Positions 1-14,100 of a DNA stretch of 64,000 nt are shown here, piece after piece. The DNA comes from Tetrahymena elliotti 4EA (lineage: Eukaryota > Ciliophora > Oligohymenophorea > Hymenostomatida > Tetrahymenidae), in contig JH720358.1 of NCBI GenBank assembly GCA_000231825.2, positions 219,242 to 283,241 on the forward strand, in the 5' to 3' direction. Under the pieces are notes generated by a model. The model had not been told where the DNA came from, searched no databases, and saw only the letters and a program-made list of their open reading frames with translations. Both the position numbers and the translations under genes were made by a program. The first letter of the stretch is position 1. Each line of letters starts with the position of its first letter.

Positions 1-3000
1 TTTGAATTTTCTATGAAGTTAATTATATAAATGAAAATTTTATAATTGTAGAATAAAAGTATTCATGGGTAATAAATAAATCTGTTGAGTGAAATTGAAA
101 ATCTATTTTGAAAATTAAAATAAGATTTTTTTTGAGGAGAATAGATTGGTTGGGATAGAAAATACTCAATAAAAATACAAAAAATAAAATTTAATTTGCG
201 CTAATTAATTAACACCATTTATTGGTGTAAATGAAATAATTAGACTATTAAATGGACAAATAGTTAGCGAGTATATTTATTTTGTTAGTTATCAGAAAGT
301 AAGAAAAAATTAATAATTTCGATGAAATTAAATTTGAAAATTAAGTAAACTAAACTTGATTTGATTTCATTATGAAAGACCATTCATCCTTTTAATTATT
401 TAGCATCCTTAATTAGATTTTAATATTTATTTATTCATTAATTCAACAAAATGATTACAAATTATTTCAGCAGCTTATGCTTTCTGTAATATTTTTATTA
501 TTCTATAAAAAACTCTTTAAGCACTTAAGGCACTTTTATAAGTAGAACCAATCAACAAACAAACCAACTTATCATACATTTTTTTAAATAGTTTTTATCT
601 CCCCAAAAAATCATTCACAATTCATTAATTTAATTCAAATAAGTTTTAAAAATGGTGATTAATTACAATGATCAATTTTTTACACGCTCGAATGCATCTT
701 ATAAAATTGTGTGAACGCTATTTGATTTTATATTAAATTTGCATGTTCTTACTTTGGTTAAAATATGAATTTTCACAAATTGATTTGTTAATCAAAACCA
801 AGGCATATTTACACTTTAGCTAAATATAACAATAAATTTTAGGCTTGATCGAAATTATCTATCAGTTTTTGTTAATGTTTATCTTTTTTATATGATTATA
901 ATATTACATCTATTTGCACCAAGCTTTGACTAAATATTTTGAGGGTTCCAAATTCTTTCTTTCAAATTTTGAAATAATTTTTTATGCAAAATTTTTACAT
1001 CATATGTAATAGACTAATCTTATTTTAATCACTCACGAATATGTATTACAGTTATTTTGAGTAAATTATGATAATTTCTTTTGCTGCAACCAATCAACAA
1101 ACCAACAAGATAGATTTTATTTTATGTGCTTTGATTTACTGAAAAAAAATAGCCTGTTCGAGTGAACGAGTAGTATTCATCTAGCTTATAAAATTTTCAA
1201 AAATTAATTTGAAAACTATTATCTTCTATATATATAAAAGATATTTTGAAGTGAATATATTATGGTATCTTTTCTTATATTTTGATACAACCAGATTTAT
1301 GTAATAATAATAAATTTGAAGCAGCCTTATTTCTTTTTATTTTTATAGAAAATTTGTAATTACCACACGACTATAAATATTTCCTTTTTATATCGTAACG
1401 ATAATCATGTATGAATTGATAAACGATTTTGGATTGATGAATTTGTCTTTTTGATTATTAGTTTAGATATAACTAACTGAATTACATTAATGACATTGCT
1501 AATTTTAATAATATTGGATGGATAAATTCAAAATGATAGAATAAATAAAAAAGCAACAAACAAGCATGTATCAATTAAGAATCAATTCGTTTGTTCTTTT
1601 TTAGAAAAGAAAAATAAAAACCAAGAAAATTAAAGATTAATGAATAGGTATTGCTATTTTAATATAACGCTTGAAAATTGTTTAAATTTTTTACAATGAA
1701 GAATAATGAATCAGTAACTGGTAAGAAATAAAGTAAATATACAAATTTTGTAAAGAAAAAACACTCTGTATAAGTATGTGTATTTCACTATAACAAGAGC
1801 TTGGCTTAATTAAGTAAATGCTCAATTGAGTTTTTTATTAGTAATAGATATGCGGAAGGTATAGACAATTGATGTGTGTATTTATATATACATGAATTTT
1901 GCACTGAAGAGAGTAAAATAAAGAGTTTTTTGAAAATTTATTTTAGTTAAAAATTTAAGTTACTGGACTATTTTAATTAATTAATATTAGTCCCAATGTA
2001 ATACTAGAGGAAAAGTAGTAAATAATTTCTTAAAAATATAAATTTGTTTCTGTTTATTATTGTCTTAGGTTTACACTTTTTGGTTAAATTAAAGCTGAGT
2101 TTTGTTTTGAAATAGAAAAAACCCAGAATGGAGAAGGGGAAGAAAAAACAAAAGCTTGAACTTCTTCAGAGAAATGTGTAAGAAGAAGAAAATTATTTAA
2201 GCAATTCAGGAAGAAATATTTAAATTAAGAAGAGAGGAGAGGAAGAAAATTTAAAATAATTAAATAAGTATAGTCTTTTTTGGTTATTAATTTTAAGAAT
2301 TATTTTGAGTAACTTAGTTAAGACTAATTGGCTTACATACACTATCAATTTATTTTTAAAACAAAAAATACAATTCACAATACTTGAGTATTTCTTTGTC
2401 TTAAATTATTTTGAAAATACTACATGTTACATGTTTCCTTTTATCCTTTACAAAATAGTAAGTAACCACAATAAAGTATTATTTTGTATTGTTTTCAAAT
2501 CAAATCAACTTAAAATCAAAAAGCAAAGTAAAGAAAAAAGAAATTATTTCACTTTGAAAATAATAGCCAAACAAGAAGTTTTTTTCAAGTAATTATTGAG
2601 GTTTAAGGATTGATAAGAATATTATAATCACTCTTCGTTTGCTTTTCTTGAAAAGCAATTTAAGGAACAAATTTTTATTGATTAAAATCCCTGCTTGCTA
2701 GAGCAAGCAGCTGATGTAATATGATGATATGTAGAATCAAAGATAATAGAAATCAAAAAATCTTCTTATTAAAGTATAAGTGAGTAATATTGTCATGTAA
2801 TGGGATAAATTTAAATTTTATCAAAAATACTTTTCTCTTAAATCTGCTTTTCAAAGGAAGACTATCTAATGTGATCTAGTCCTCCTTTACTCCATATCAG
2901 CACAGCCTCTCTGAAAAACCAATCCTAGTGTCTGTTATGAACTAGCCAGTATTTCTGTTTATTTAGAACAATGTTGATTTGATTGTAGAATAGAAGGTGA

Positions 3001-3079
3001 ACAAACAAATAAATCAATCAATCAATCAAATGATCAAATTATTTTCACCTCAATAATATTCAATGGTGTGAAAACCAAA

Positions 3080-3600
3080 AGAGCGATTTAATTGAGAATA
3101 GATAAATTCAAAATATAAATGTTGTAGTTTCAAAATGAACGAACAACAAACATAAGGAAGAAAGAATGATAATTATTTTAAAGTAAGATTAGGAATATTC
3201 GATCAGTCGTGCAAAACAAGCAAATCGAGATAGATAGAGATATATAGAGTGAGAAAGGGTGGGTAAAGAAGAGAACTGTTAAATAAGAGAAAGTAACAAT
3301 CAATCAAACAAATATAAGAAACTAAGAAAGAAATATTAATATAAAATACCCCTAAGAAAGTTATTCACAAGATATAAATAGAATTTGGATGAATGAGGAT
3401 TAGAGATAGATCTAATATGAATGGGTTTAAAGAGTTGAGTTAGTTTGGAGGGTAGCAAAGTGTGTGTGGAGTTTGAAAGAAATGAAATGGAAGATGAGTG
3501 TAGAAAACGAGAGAAATAGAAGAGGACAAAGATAATTGAGAGAATATATTATTTTATTTAAAATATGGAAGGACAAAAGAGAGAAATAATAGAGTAATTT
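3080..3600 (+). repeat. Purine-rich low-complexity tract
   Basis: The plus strand is strongly biased to A and G over about 500 bases, with GATA/GAGA runs and repeated GAGAAA-type words, for example near 3220-3260 and 3480-3545. No reading frame with recognisable content is present. It could be nucleosome-poor spacer DNA; the function is unknown. Confidence 0.5.
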
Positions 3601-3811
3601 AAATTAAATCAAATATCATCAGAATAGATGGTAATTAAGTAATTCCTAACTAATTTCTTTCATTTCTCTTTGTGTGATATTAATCCTTGTTTATTTTTAA
3701 ATTTAGTAATTGATTTTTTTATTTTTTCACTAAAAATAAACATTTTTACTTTTACACTCGACCTACCCTAACTCCCAATTTACACTTGATTTTGCTTTTA
3801 CTTCCTAATTA

Positions 3812-3938
3812 GGGGTGGGTGGGATGGTATGTATCACTTGTTGTTATTATCATTATTATTGGGGAGAATAATTAATTAATAAATTTAATTTGATTTAATT
3901 AAATTTGAATTCAGGTAAGCGGGGTGGGGTGGGGGAGG
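3812..3938 (+). repeat. Cluster of G runs, possible quadruplex-forming DNA
   Basis: Seven runs of three to five G occur within 127 bases: 4-3-3 (then a GG) at 3812-3827, a run of 4 at 3861-3864, and 4-4-5 (then a GG) at 3921-3938. The surroundings are about 80% A+T, so this is a striking local departure. The second block is flanked by AG-GTAAGC and AG-GTAAGT, which look like 5' splice sites but have no supporting exon. It lies about 450 bases upstream of the codon-biased gene at 4394. Confidence 0.6.
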
Positions 3939-4393
3939 TAAGTTGGTGGAATGAAAAATCAATTATAATCATAGGAAGACTTGATTAATTTAATCCTAAA
4001 TTTTTATATAAAAAGATGTAATTACAATCAAAAGTTTTGTTTATGTTTACTCTTAAATTTTTTTTCTGACAAAATCAAACAATCATAAAAAAATTTTTTT
4101 TTTTTACAGTAGAACCTGATTATTAAAGCAAAAATTTATGTAATTACACGAATTAAAGGTAACTATAATTTAAATCTGCTGGAATGAGGTCTTTCTTACT
4201 ATTTTATAATTATTTAATTAAAAGAAGAAATTTTATTAACCAAATTCATAAACTAACAAGAAAAAGGCCTTTAAAAACCTTGTTTCTCAAACATTTTCAA
4301 AACTTTTTTCTTTTTGGCACTCAAAAACAGAAAAAGTATTCCCTTTCTGCTACTAAACACTCTAACTTGATACAATCTCACTAACTACTAAAA

Positions 4394-5143
4394 ATGTTCC
4401 AACAACCTCAATACTTTGCTTACAACAATAACAACTACGGAAACATCGGCTATTTCCAACAACAACCTCAACAATAACCCATGATGGATTTCTATTTCAT
4501 TCAATAATAACAATAACTTCAATAACAATAATAATAACTTTAAAACCAAAAAATGGTCTAAAACAACAACATCTTCGAAGACGTCTCTGAAGAAGTTGAA
4601 CAATTTAACGTTTTCGGTATTTTGGACGAAAGCATGGATTTAATTGAATTCGAATATAACTAAAAATAATCTGCTAAGGACAATTACGAAGATGAATACT
4701 CTGAAGGAAGCACAAACAATTCCTCTGCATCTTCCCACAATTCCTCTAAAATTCTAGAAGAAAATTTCTCTAGCGATGATTCCAATAGTTTCTAATTTTC
4801 CCAAGAAGACAATAGCAATAACAGCTACAATTTCAGTGAACATTAAATCAACCTTTACAGTGGTTAAGGTGTTCACCTCTTTTTCGATTCTAATGACAGA
4901 TGTGCTCACTCTGAAGAAATAATCCTTTTTGGAGAAGAAGAAGTCATTGTTTGCATTAACCAATAATAAATTGCAAACTACTAAAACAGCAACAAAAATG
5001 TCAGAATCGTTTTCTTATGCCCTGGTAAAGAAGTCATCGTCAGAAGAGCTCTCTCTAGCTACTCCGATAGTGAAATGATGAACTCCTTACCCATCAACAT
5101 GAACTCTGGTGCCTTAAGATTCGTTGCTAGCTCTGAATTCTGA
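4394..5143 (+). CDS. Q/N-rich protein of unknown function, probably highly expressed
   Basis: Single-exon gene of 249 codons ending in TGA; TAA is read as Gln throughout. The N-terminal 55 residues are Asn/Gln-rich (MFQQPQYFAYNNNNYG, then long Q runs). The middle is acidic and Ser/Asn-rich. The last 95 residues look folded, with alternating hydrophobic stretches such as IILFGEEEVIVCI and VRIVFLCPGKEVIVRRAL. Codon use favours C-ending codons (AAC, TTC, GTC, TAC) and GCT/TCT. This sets it apart from most neighbours and is typical of abundantly expressed ciliate genes. I chose the start at 4394 because biased codons begin there and A-rich leader sequence (ACTACTAAAA) precedes it. The same frame is open back to an ATG at 4184 if TAA is read as Gln, so a 319-residue form is possible but less likely. 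I do not recognise a family. Confidence 0.8.
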
Positions 5144-8100
5144 AGATTTAAATTTAATAACTCATAATTTTAATTTAATAATTTAATTTAACAAATTTTA
5201 AACTTTACAATCAATAAAAATCAAAACCATATGTAAGATAAATAAAAAACCAAATTATTCTTGGCTACAGCTTCCATTCTGACTCATTAATTTATTCGAT
5301 GCTTGCTTGCTTTAATTGAGCTGAACAAGCATTTTAAAGTTAGTCTCAGAAGCTATGCCTTGTAATAACACAATTAACAAAAACACTTTTCTCTAATCAA
5401 AACATTTGAACTTTCCCTATCTTTTCAATCAACTCACAAAAAGACTCTATAATAATATGAATAATAATCCTTTCTATAAATACACTTCCTACACACAACT
5501 CAACTCAACCCAACTTACCTACCTACCTACCTTCTCATTAAGCACTTCCTTAAAACTTAACTTAATATTTATTTCTAATTTTATAAAGAAAACAACCATA
5601 ATTTATTTGAGTGTAAATATACCTATTTATTTTGTAATCTCTTAACTTAATCAATTATCAAATTACTTCATTAATCCATTGATTCATCTGTCTTTTTATC
5701 ATTTTCTCATTTTTTCTTCAGCCCTCTTTAATACTGATAATTTCTATATTTTTATTGAGTAACTAACTCCCAATATTTTCTTATTTTGTTTTATACCATG
5801 AATAATTAATTCATTGATTATTGATTGGGTTTTGACATATGGATATAATATTAAAAATTTTTCCTTGTATTTCTGATTTGAAAATTAACTTTACATTTGC
5901 ATTTTTAACTCTCTTTTTGTGCAATTATACTAATATTCGACTGCTAACTAGCTTATTTTACATTCTGCATGAGAAATAACTAATGAACTCTTAATTAGAT
6001 TACAGATTTGAGATTTGTCTAAATGATTACCAGAAATGCTTAAAAAATATGTTTTTTGATAAATAAAAGAATATATAATTCTATCAAATAAAATAAGTAA
6101 AATGAGAGGTAAAATGCTAATTAATTTGTTAAAAAATATTTCTTAGTTTAAGATAAATTTTAGCTTTTCTATTCACAGTACTTTTAATGATATTAAATTT
6201 TATCAGGTAGTGTCTTTTCTGAATATTGATTTTAATCTTACAGAGAAAAGTCCTGAAATAATCAATAGATATAACTAATTTATTATTACAGATATTATTA
6301 CTTCTTTTACATAAGATACAACAGGAAACTGGAATTATTACACTAAAGAAAATTAATGTCTATTTTTTTATTTCCATTTGTAAATAAATGATTGATTGAT
6401 TGATTAAATAACTCATTTTATTATATTTTTGAAAGCATCTATCAATCACTCAATGCATAGAAAAGAACATTATAAAGTAAACAAAATCTAATCAAACAAA
6501 AAATTTCATGTAAATATAGAACCAGCTATTGATATTAGCTTCAAGTTGTTTCCATTGAGTCCATTTTGGTTTACATTTCAATAAAATTTTTTTTCTGATC
6601 ACCTATTTCTTTTCAATTTTATAAATTTAAAACAACAAAATTTTTTACTGCTTAAAAATTAAAATTTTTCAATGGTGAAATTTGAGAAAAAAAAGAAGAT
6701 CGATCTATCTTAAATGGGCAAACTTGAGAAACAAAGAATATTTTAAATGGATAAATTTGAGAAAGGAAAGAAGATCATCAAATAGTTGTATTGACAAAAT
6801 TAAGAAGAAATATAATTTTGTCTAAGAAAGTAAATGAATACAATTTTTATTGATTGATTGTGGTTTTGTGAGATTTTTATGCATTTTAAATAAATTTTAT
6901 GGAAGAAGATAATAGACAAAAAAAATATTATCTTGAAAATGAAAAAATAATTAAATACTGTAAAGTGAGTTCTTTCTATTAAACATAAATCAGTAAATCT
7001 ATATAGGTTTTGGTGAAGCATTTAATTTAAATGACAATCAGCTTATCTGAACATATTATTTATTTATTTTTCTTTCAAAAGTAAAGTAAATTTTCTTCTA
7101 TAACTAATTAACTAACTAACTGATTCTATTTCAAACCTTCTTGAAATATTAAGAACAAAAACAGCAGAAATAGATTTTTCTCAGAAATAAAATAAGTAGT
7201 TTTTTAATACCTTTTTGATAAAAACAAAAACTAGAAGTGTTAAATGATTTACTTTGGTACATTACATCTTCATAAAAGCTAATAATCGCTTTAAACAAAA
7301 AGTTCTGCTCAGTAACTCTTTAAAAAAAATTGAGTCATTCGTAAGAACAAATTAAAGAGGATAAAAAAGAAAAACAAATAAATTATATGAAACAAACTGA
7401 CTGGGCTAAAATAAATTTTAATTTAATTTAATTGTAGATATTTTCAGAGGTTTGTGAATTATTGATACGCCAATCCTTATTTTCTGAATAATATTTAAGA
7501 ATTAATCACCTCTTCTACTTTCGAGCTCACCTGTTCATAAATTTTTCATTCATGCTCTTGAACGACTAATAGACTGTGACTTAATTTAAATTCTGATTAT
7601 GATTCATCTTTTTTTACTTCTTTTTTCAAATTTTTTTTTGAGAAAGTTATAAAATAAGCACGAAGAGAGTTTTCATCTATGCATGCATATTTGAATATGC
7701 ATTTTAAGAAATTAATTCAAATAATTTCTCATAAATAATATTTCAGTGAGGAGATTTTATTTTTGTTTTTTTACTTGGGATGTAAAAACTAATTTTTTAA
7801 TTCTTGCAAATTTCTTTTTTTTAAGTTGTAAACTTAAATGTATATCAAATGGAAAGGGAAAGAGAATGTCTATTTCAAAAATTGTTAAAAAATATTTGAA
7901 AGCAATTATTCATTATTTTTTCTAAAAGAAATATCAAAATTACTGAACAAAATGGGAGATCAGATAAATTACATAGTCTTCAGGATAATATTTGTTTTTA
8001 ATTGAAGCCAAATAAAATTTTTACAAAATTGAATGATATACGTTGCTTAGAACTATTTTAAGTATTTTCTTTCTCTACAGAATCAAAAAAAATATGTAAA

Positions 8101-11100
8101 AACGAATAATGGATGAAACGCTATGAATAATTTTTCTATTTTTAATGACGTTTAAAATAAAAATGAATTAAGTAAGAGTTACAACTCATCTCTATATTCG
8201 AGCACAAACTCTAAATTTATATTTATTGATTATGTTTGAATAATTATTAAATTCAATAAATATTTTAGTTTGTTTGTATTATCTTTTTTACATGAATTAA
8301 TAACGATAAGTTAGATTCAACACTCGTCTATTTATCTATCTGATTTTCTATCAAGAGTAAAGTGTTATTTGTAAAAACCTAATTAGCTTACAGAAAAACT
8401 TAAAAATTTTTAGCCATGCATTTATCCATCCATATATTTGCGCAAATTAGAATTTTAAAAAGTTTTAAAATTCACCACACAATTCATTTAAATGGAAATA
8501 CTAAATATAAAAATTTGGATTATATTTTAAATGATCAAATAGAAAAAAAAGCAAAATGAAACTCTTTAGAGATAGAAGGGAGAATAAATAAAAATGTGGG
8601 TGCTCATGTTAGAATGTATAGAAAAGAAGAAATCTAATAAATTTGATGTATCTTTTCAAGAATGTGTATTTCACATCCGCCAACAAAAGTACTGATGTGT
8701 ATACAAATTAGTTATATTTTTCGTTGAATATTTATTTGGTTCAATATAGGGTAAGGGTGTGTAACATTGAAAAAAATTGACTTTAAATTTAAGAATAATC
8801 CAAAAAATATCTTATATTTTGAAGAAGAGTCTTATTTCCTATTTATAAAATTCTACAAAGTCTAATTAAATAAGTGCTGAGGATTAGTGAAACGAAGACT
8901 ACATTGACACACTGTCAAATAATACAATAAAAATCTATTAAATTTTTAGTTAAGATGAAGGTCTGTTAGAGAAGAGAATACCAAAATAGAATGGTTAAAG
9001 CTGTAAAAATTAGATTAAAGTAAAGTCTGATAGATGAGAATTTTGGAGAAGGCACAGTTGAAACAAGGAATTAAAAAGAATCTTTAAGAGATCAACCTCA
9101 AAACATAGCTAAAGGAAATAATTGGTCAAAACAAAATACTTTACAGTAATTTACATTTAATAAAAATTAAATATTATTTGAAAGTAATAAAAGAATTTTT
9201 ATTTTACTTACATTAAATTTTGAATTTTTAGAGTATTACTATTCTCATCCTATTCTGCTTACTAAATATAATTTAGCTTGCCCCTTCTTTAAATAATTTA
9301 CATAAATAAATAGAGAAAGGCAAGCAAGCAGGCAAATAGACAGACAGCCAATCCAGACATATTTTATTTGTTAAGCTCACTTACTTGTGAATAATTTTTT
9401 ATCTTTCTCTAATATTCTCTTGATAATTATTGAATTCATTCTAGATAAATGCTTTGTTGGATCTTTCTATTTCTCAATTATTGATTTCTATTTTATAGAT
9501 GTAAGTTCTCTCTCTTCATATTATATCCACTTAAATATTGTTATTACTGTCCTTCCTTTCAAATCATTTTCTATTATTTATTTTAGACTATTTATTATTC
9601 TTTTATTCTTCGATTTTTATTTTAAAATATTTGTTATTCTAACTTAGCCTGATTCCATTCATTTCATTTACATCATTTCTTTTTTTCTATTGAAATATTT
9701 TATTTCACCATTTGTTGTCTGGCTTTGCTTGAAGAAATATGGATAAGTTCTCCTTGCGATGAATGATGGTTTGCTTCTAGAACTGTAAACATATTAAATT
9801 CTATGATTTGACATATCAATCTGAAGAATTAAACCCTTGAGTTAAATTTTATAGAGGGTACGACTAATTTAGAGGAGGAGAAGTTGAGTTAATGAGGATA
9901 TTTTATGTATCCATTTAATGTATCTTTCTGATATGAAAATAAAGTAAACTAAAGAAAACTGGCTTGAATATTAAATATTAAAATTCTACTCAGATAATAA
10001 ATAAGCCAAATTTTTCCTTATTTTTATAAAAGCTGATGTGTAATAAATAGAATATTTTTGAGTATTAAAAAATCAGCTAAGTTTTAAACCAAAAGAAGGA
10101 ATGAGTCACCGTTAATAATTAAGAAATCGACTGTTTGGTGAGCACATCAGTGTAACGAATTACTTTAGTTAATTTGGAAATATTATAAAAGAATGGAGTT
10201 GATGAATGAATAATTAAAAAAAGAATGAATGAATGAGTATGTAGATATATTTTGATTCAATTTTTTTAGACAAAATTAAAGCGTATACAAATATATTAAA
10301 AAATACATTTATTATGAAAGATATAGAAGAATGTAAAAATAAATGAGTGTAAAGTGGTTAATAAGCCTCATCCAAAACATAAATTAATTAATAAATAAAT
10401 AGATAAATTCATAGATTACTAATTTTTAAATATAAATTTCGAAAATTTGTTTTTAGTAAAAAATTGTTTAATTTACACCCTCCTTTAGGATACAAACAAA
10501 TATGCATTTATACGAACATACAAACAATCAATAATTCACACAAAGAAGGATCTTTTATATAGATTTAATTATTACATTTGAAAATTTGAAAAATAAGCTT
10601 ACTCTGAGAATAAATCAATTATTTTCAATCCTTTTTTTATCATCTGAATGCTATAAACAGAATATAAAAATATTTTGCTACTTTATTTAATTGTTCTTTT
10701 TCTAATTGAATATCTGTAAGATATTCTACTTATTTTTAAAAATGCATTTTTACCATTTCTTACATTTTGATAAATTTCCAATTAAAATTTTAAATTGTTT
10801 ACTCACTTTTTCTCTTAAAAATATATCCTTTACCAACCCAGCTAGCCAATCAGCCAGAAAGCTACATATTCACTATAACTAGTTTCAAAAGTCACCTGTT
10901 CCTAAAAAACTATCGCCTATTTTCTTATTTGGTGCCCATATACACCTTAACTGAGTCAGTAAACTCGATTTTACAACTCTCTTTCCTGCACTAAATAAAA
11001 TAATATTCAAAAGAAGACAATTAGATTAATGAGTAGCAGAAAGAAAAAAAGAAACATAACTTGTGGAATAGTGGAAAGTCTATTACTTACTCACTGAAAT

Positions 11101-14100
11101 CAGCTTTGAAATATTTAATATCAAAGTACTCTTACTAATTGCGACAGAAAGAATATTATCAAAATAGTGATAGAAATCTTTTGATTAAAAAAATTAATTT
11201 TGCTCCATCTCTCTATTTCAGGCATTCACAAAAAAGCGAAAATTTTCTTCAGAGAATCGATTTATACAACAATGCACTTACTCACTTAATATTTCACCAT
11301 TTAGTAAAATCAATTATTAAATTACTTCATAATCTTGTGATTCCTGTTTTTTTCAAATTAAGCTAATCAATCAATATCTTTCTTTCCAACCGCCTCTTCT
11401 CTTTTTATCTTTTTCTTTTCTGTCTTACATTTTTCTATATATCTTGGCTTAGCGATGAGCATTTCCATACCAATTCCAAAAGAGGTAATTAAAAAATCCT
11501 TTTTTCAAGAATCATCTATCCCATTTTCAGATTTCCAATTCAATTTAATGTAAATATGATCTAAATTTTTCGATCTCTTTTTTTAGATTTATCAATAAAT
11601 CGTTAATGTAAAGCACTTGAATGAAATATGTAAAATACCCATAAGATAAACCTGAACAGGATAAAAAATATTAATGTAAATGAGAGTTAAAAACCACAAA
11701 AATTCATAATTATTTTAATAAGTTACTATTTATTTCTTATACAATTTGATTTTTTTAAATAATAATTAGAAAATGATCACCAGTTTCTGATAGAATCTTC
11801 TTACATTTGCAAATCAAACCTGTAATTTTGTGAAAAAAAAATAATTAAATATAATTTACTGAATAAAGTATGCTTAACTACACTTATATCATTTTTTAAA
11901 TAACTACATCATCTTCAGAAAGTCTCTGACGATGAAAACTATGCTATGAAAAATACAGAACAATTAAGAATTTTTCTTATTTTTGGGAGTTTACTCCATA
12001 CAATTATAAATAAAGTATGTCTATTCTATTCTGTCGAAATTATAATCAGCAATACAAAAATACAAATTATAAATATTATATAAAAAACATCATATATTAT
12101 CAGAATATACAAGAATCAATGTAGTAATTTTTATTTTATTACATCATCATTCACTCTTTTTTTATTTTACATATTCTAGAAAGGAAAAAATTTCTTATTA
12201 TTCATAAAATATATCACTTACTTTATACCAAAAATACTTTATTATTATATTATAATTGTATCTTTTTTAGCAAAATAAGCTTCCTGATTAGAGATTTATT
12301 CAATCAATTATCAGAATATTTTTTTATTACACCAAAACATTATTTGAATTATAAACTTTTTTTCTTTTATATTCTACCAAAAAAGATTTCTAAAATATTC
12401 CAAAAATCCTAAATATTCCATCAATAACAGCCAAACTTTCCTTTTTTAAAGTATATCAAAAAGCATTCAATCTTTTTTCACACAAAATATTCTTGCTCGC
12501 CTCAAAATTTCATCAATCAAAACTATTTGCTATTTATTATTCATCAAATTTCAATCAGAAATTTACTCAAAAAAATTGTATTTTTTTAAGGAAGATCTGT
12601 AAATAAAGTGGATCCATTCTTATCAAAATAAATCTAAAATATAAATAAAAAAAACCAACAAAAGATAAATCCAAACGATCAAAAAGTAATGATAATTTCT
12701 ATTTCCAAACAAAATTAAATCATTTTTTTCCTATAAAAATAAACCAAAACTCAATATGAAATTGTAACTTATTAAAACTAAACAAATAAAAACCTAAATT
12801 TTAGTTAAAAAAACTTGAAAATTTCCATCAAAAAGAAGAGATGAAATTTTTTATTTGAAAAAAATTTAATTTAAATTGTTTTAAATGAAAATCAACTTTT
12901 TTTTGAAAATTTCGTTTTTTTCAAAGTTAATTTAAAAGAAATTTAAAATGATTTATTCATTTATTTAGTATTTTTCATCCGTTTTTTCATAGCATAGTGA
13001 TCTACTTTCTTTACATAAATCTATTTCAAAATATTTTTCAAAAATTTCAATAGTAGAAAAGTCTTTTTTATTTTTGCTGAATAAATTAAAAGCTTAAAAA
13101 TTGAAAGTGTTTCTATTAAAAAATACTTTGAGCAGTTAAAATAAAATTTTTGAAAATAATTTAAACTTTAAATAAACTAAATTATGTCAGAAATTAGTAA
13201 AACTATAAATTTTCTATTTTTATCATAAATAATTCACAAACAAACTACCAATAAAAAATCCTATCAAAAGTTATTCCTAATTTTACAAAAGAATAATCTT
13301 ATTCAAGTTTTTCTTACAAATTTTACTAAATTTTAAGTAAAATTGTTAAACTTTTCTTGAATGATTTTTTGATAATTAGTTGAATAACTTAAATTTTTAT
13401 CGATTTTACATATCTGTAATAGAAATAATATTACTTTAGATTTTTTTTTTTCTAGTTAATATAATAAAAACAATCTGAGATAAACCAAAAGCACTTGAAT
13501 CTTAGTCCATCTTCTCTTTATTTAGAATGAATATAATTTTGAGTATTAATATATTAAATTGAGCAGAAGGTAGCTGCTTAGGCTTAATTTTGAAGGACAT
13601 TGATCAGTTCTTTGGCTTCTTAAAGTTGTAGGAATTTTCAAGTAAAAGCTCTGTTTTTTTGACCATTAATAATATAATTAAAAAATAGCAAACATGATAA
13701 AAATATATTACCTAACTTCCTCTTAAATTAACTTTCTTTTGAGAAATTTAGGAACAAGTGTGTTCTAAAGATAATAAATGAGTTGTTTATATCAAAAAAT
13801 ATTATTATTTATCCTATTTGATAAAAATACTATGTGGGTCCTGAATTAATTTCATAATTTAATATAACTATTTTTTTCAATTTATTTTTGGATTATTTTA
13901 AACTCACTTTTATTTTAATTTGTAATTGATCAATAATATTATTTATCATAAATTAAATTCTATCTAAAAATATTATATCAAAATCTTTATGAAATCAATT
14001 TGATTTAAATAAAAATATACTTGCTTTTTTTTACTTTAAGGTTTTCGTTCATTTATAGTGAAAGTCACCAAAAATTTTGAGTTATTGTTATTAAAAAAGA

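Larger units (their letters stand above)
1..4393. other. Long A+T-rich non-coding stretch
   Basis: No gene can be supported here. The stretch holds simple repeats, for example an AATC tetranucleotide run near 3011-3029, a purine-rich strand from about 3080 to 3600, and a G-rich tract at 3812-3938. An open frame at 2128-2613 (161 codons with TGA as the only stop) begins in purine-rich sequence and turns into low-complexity sequence. It has no motif, and chance open frames of that size are expected under this code. The last 200 bases are probably the leader and promoter of the gene at 4394. Confidence 0.6.

Noticed and set aside
2128..2613. 161-codon open frame (TGA as only stop) starting MEKGKKKQKLEL
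   Set aside because: With one stop codon, frames of this size occur by chance in A+T-rich DNA. It has no motif, no codon bias and its second half is low complexity.
4388..4963. Minus-strand ORFs opposite the Q/N-rich gene
   Set aside because: Leu/Val-rich translations are the expected complement of CAA/TAA/AAC codons on the plus strand.
5406..5645. Standard-code ORF starting MNFPYLFNQL
   Set aside because: It lies in the 3' flank of the 4394 gene, with low-complexity Asn/Thr/Tyr content and no support.
8955..9803. 282-codon open frame, plus strand
   Set aside because: It runs through simple repeats (GCAAGCAAGCAGGCAAATAG) and T-rich DNA, and translates to low-complexity hydrophobic sequence with no recognisable domain. 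It is consistent with chance.
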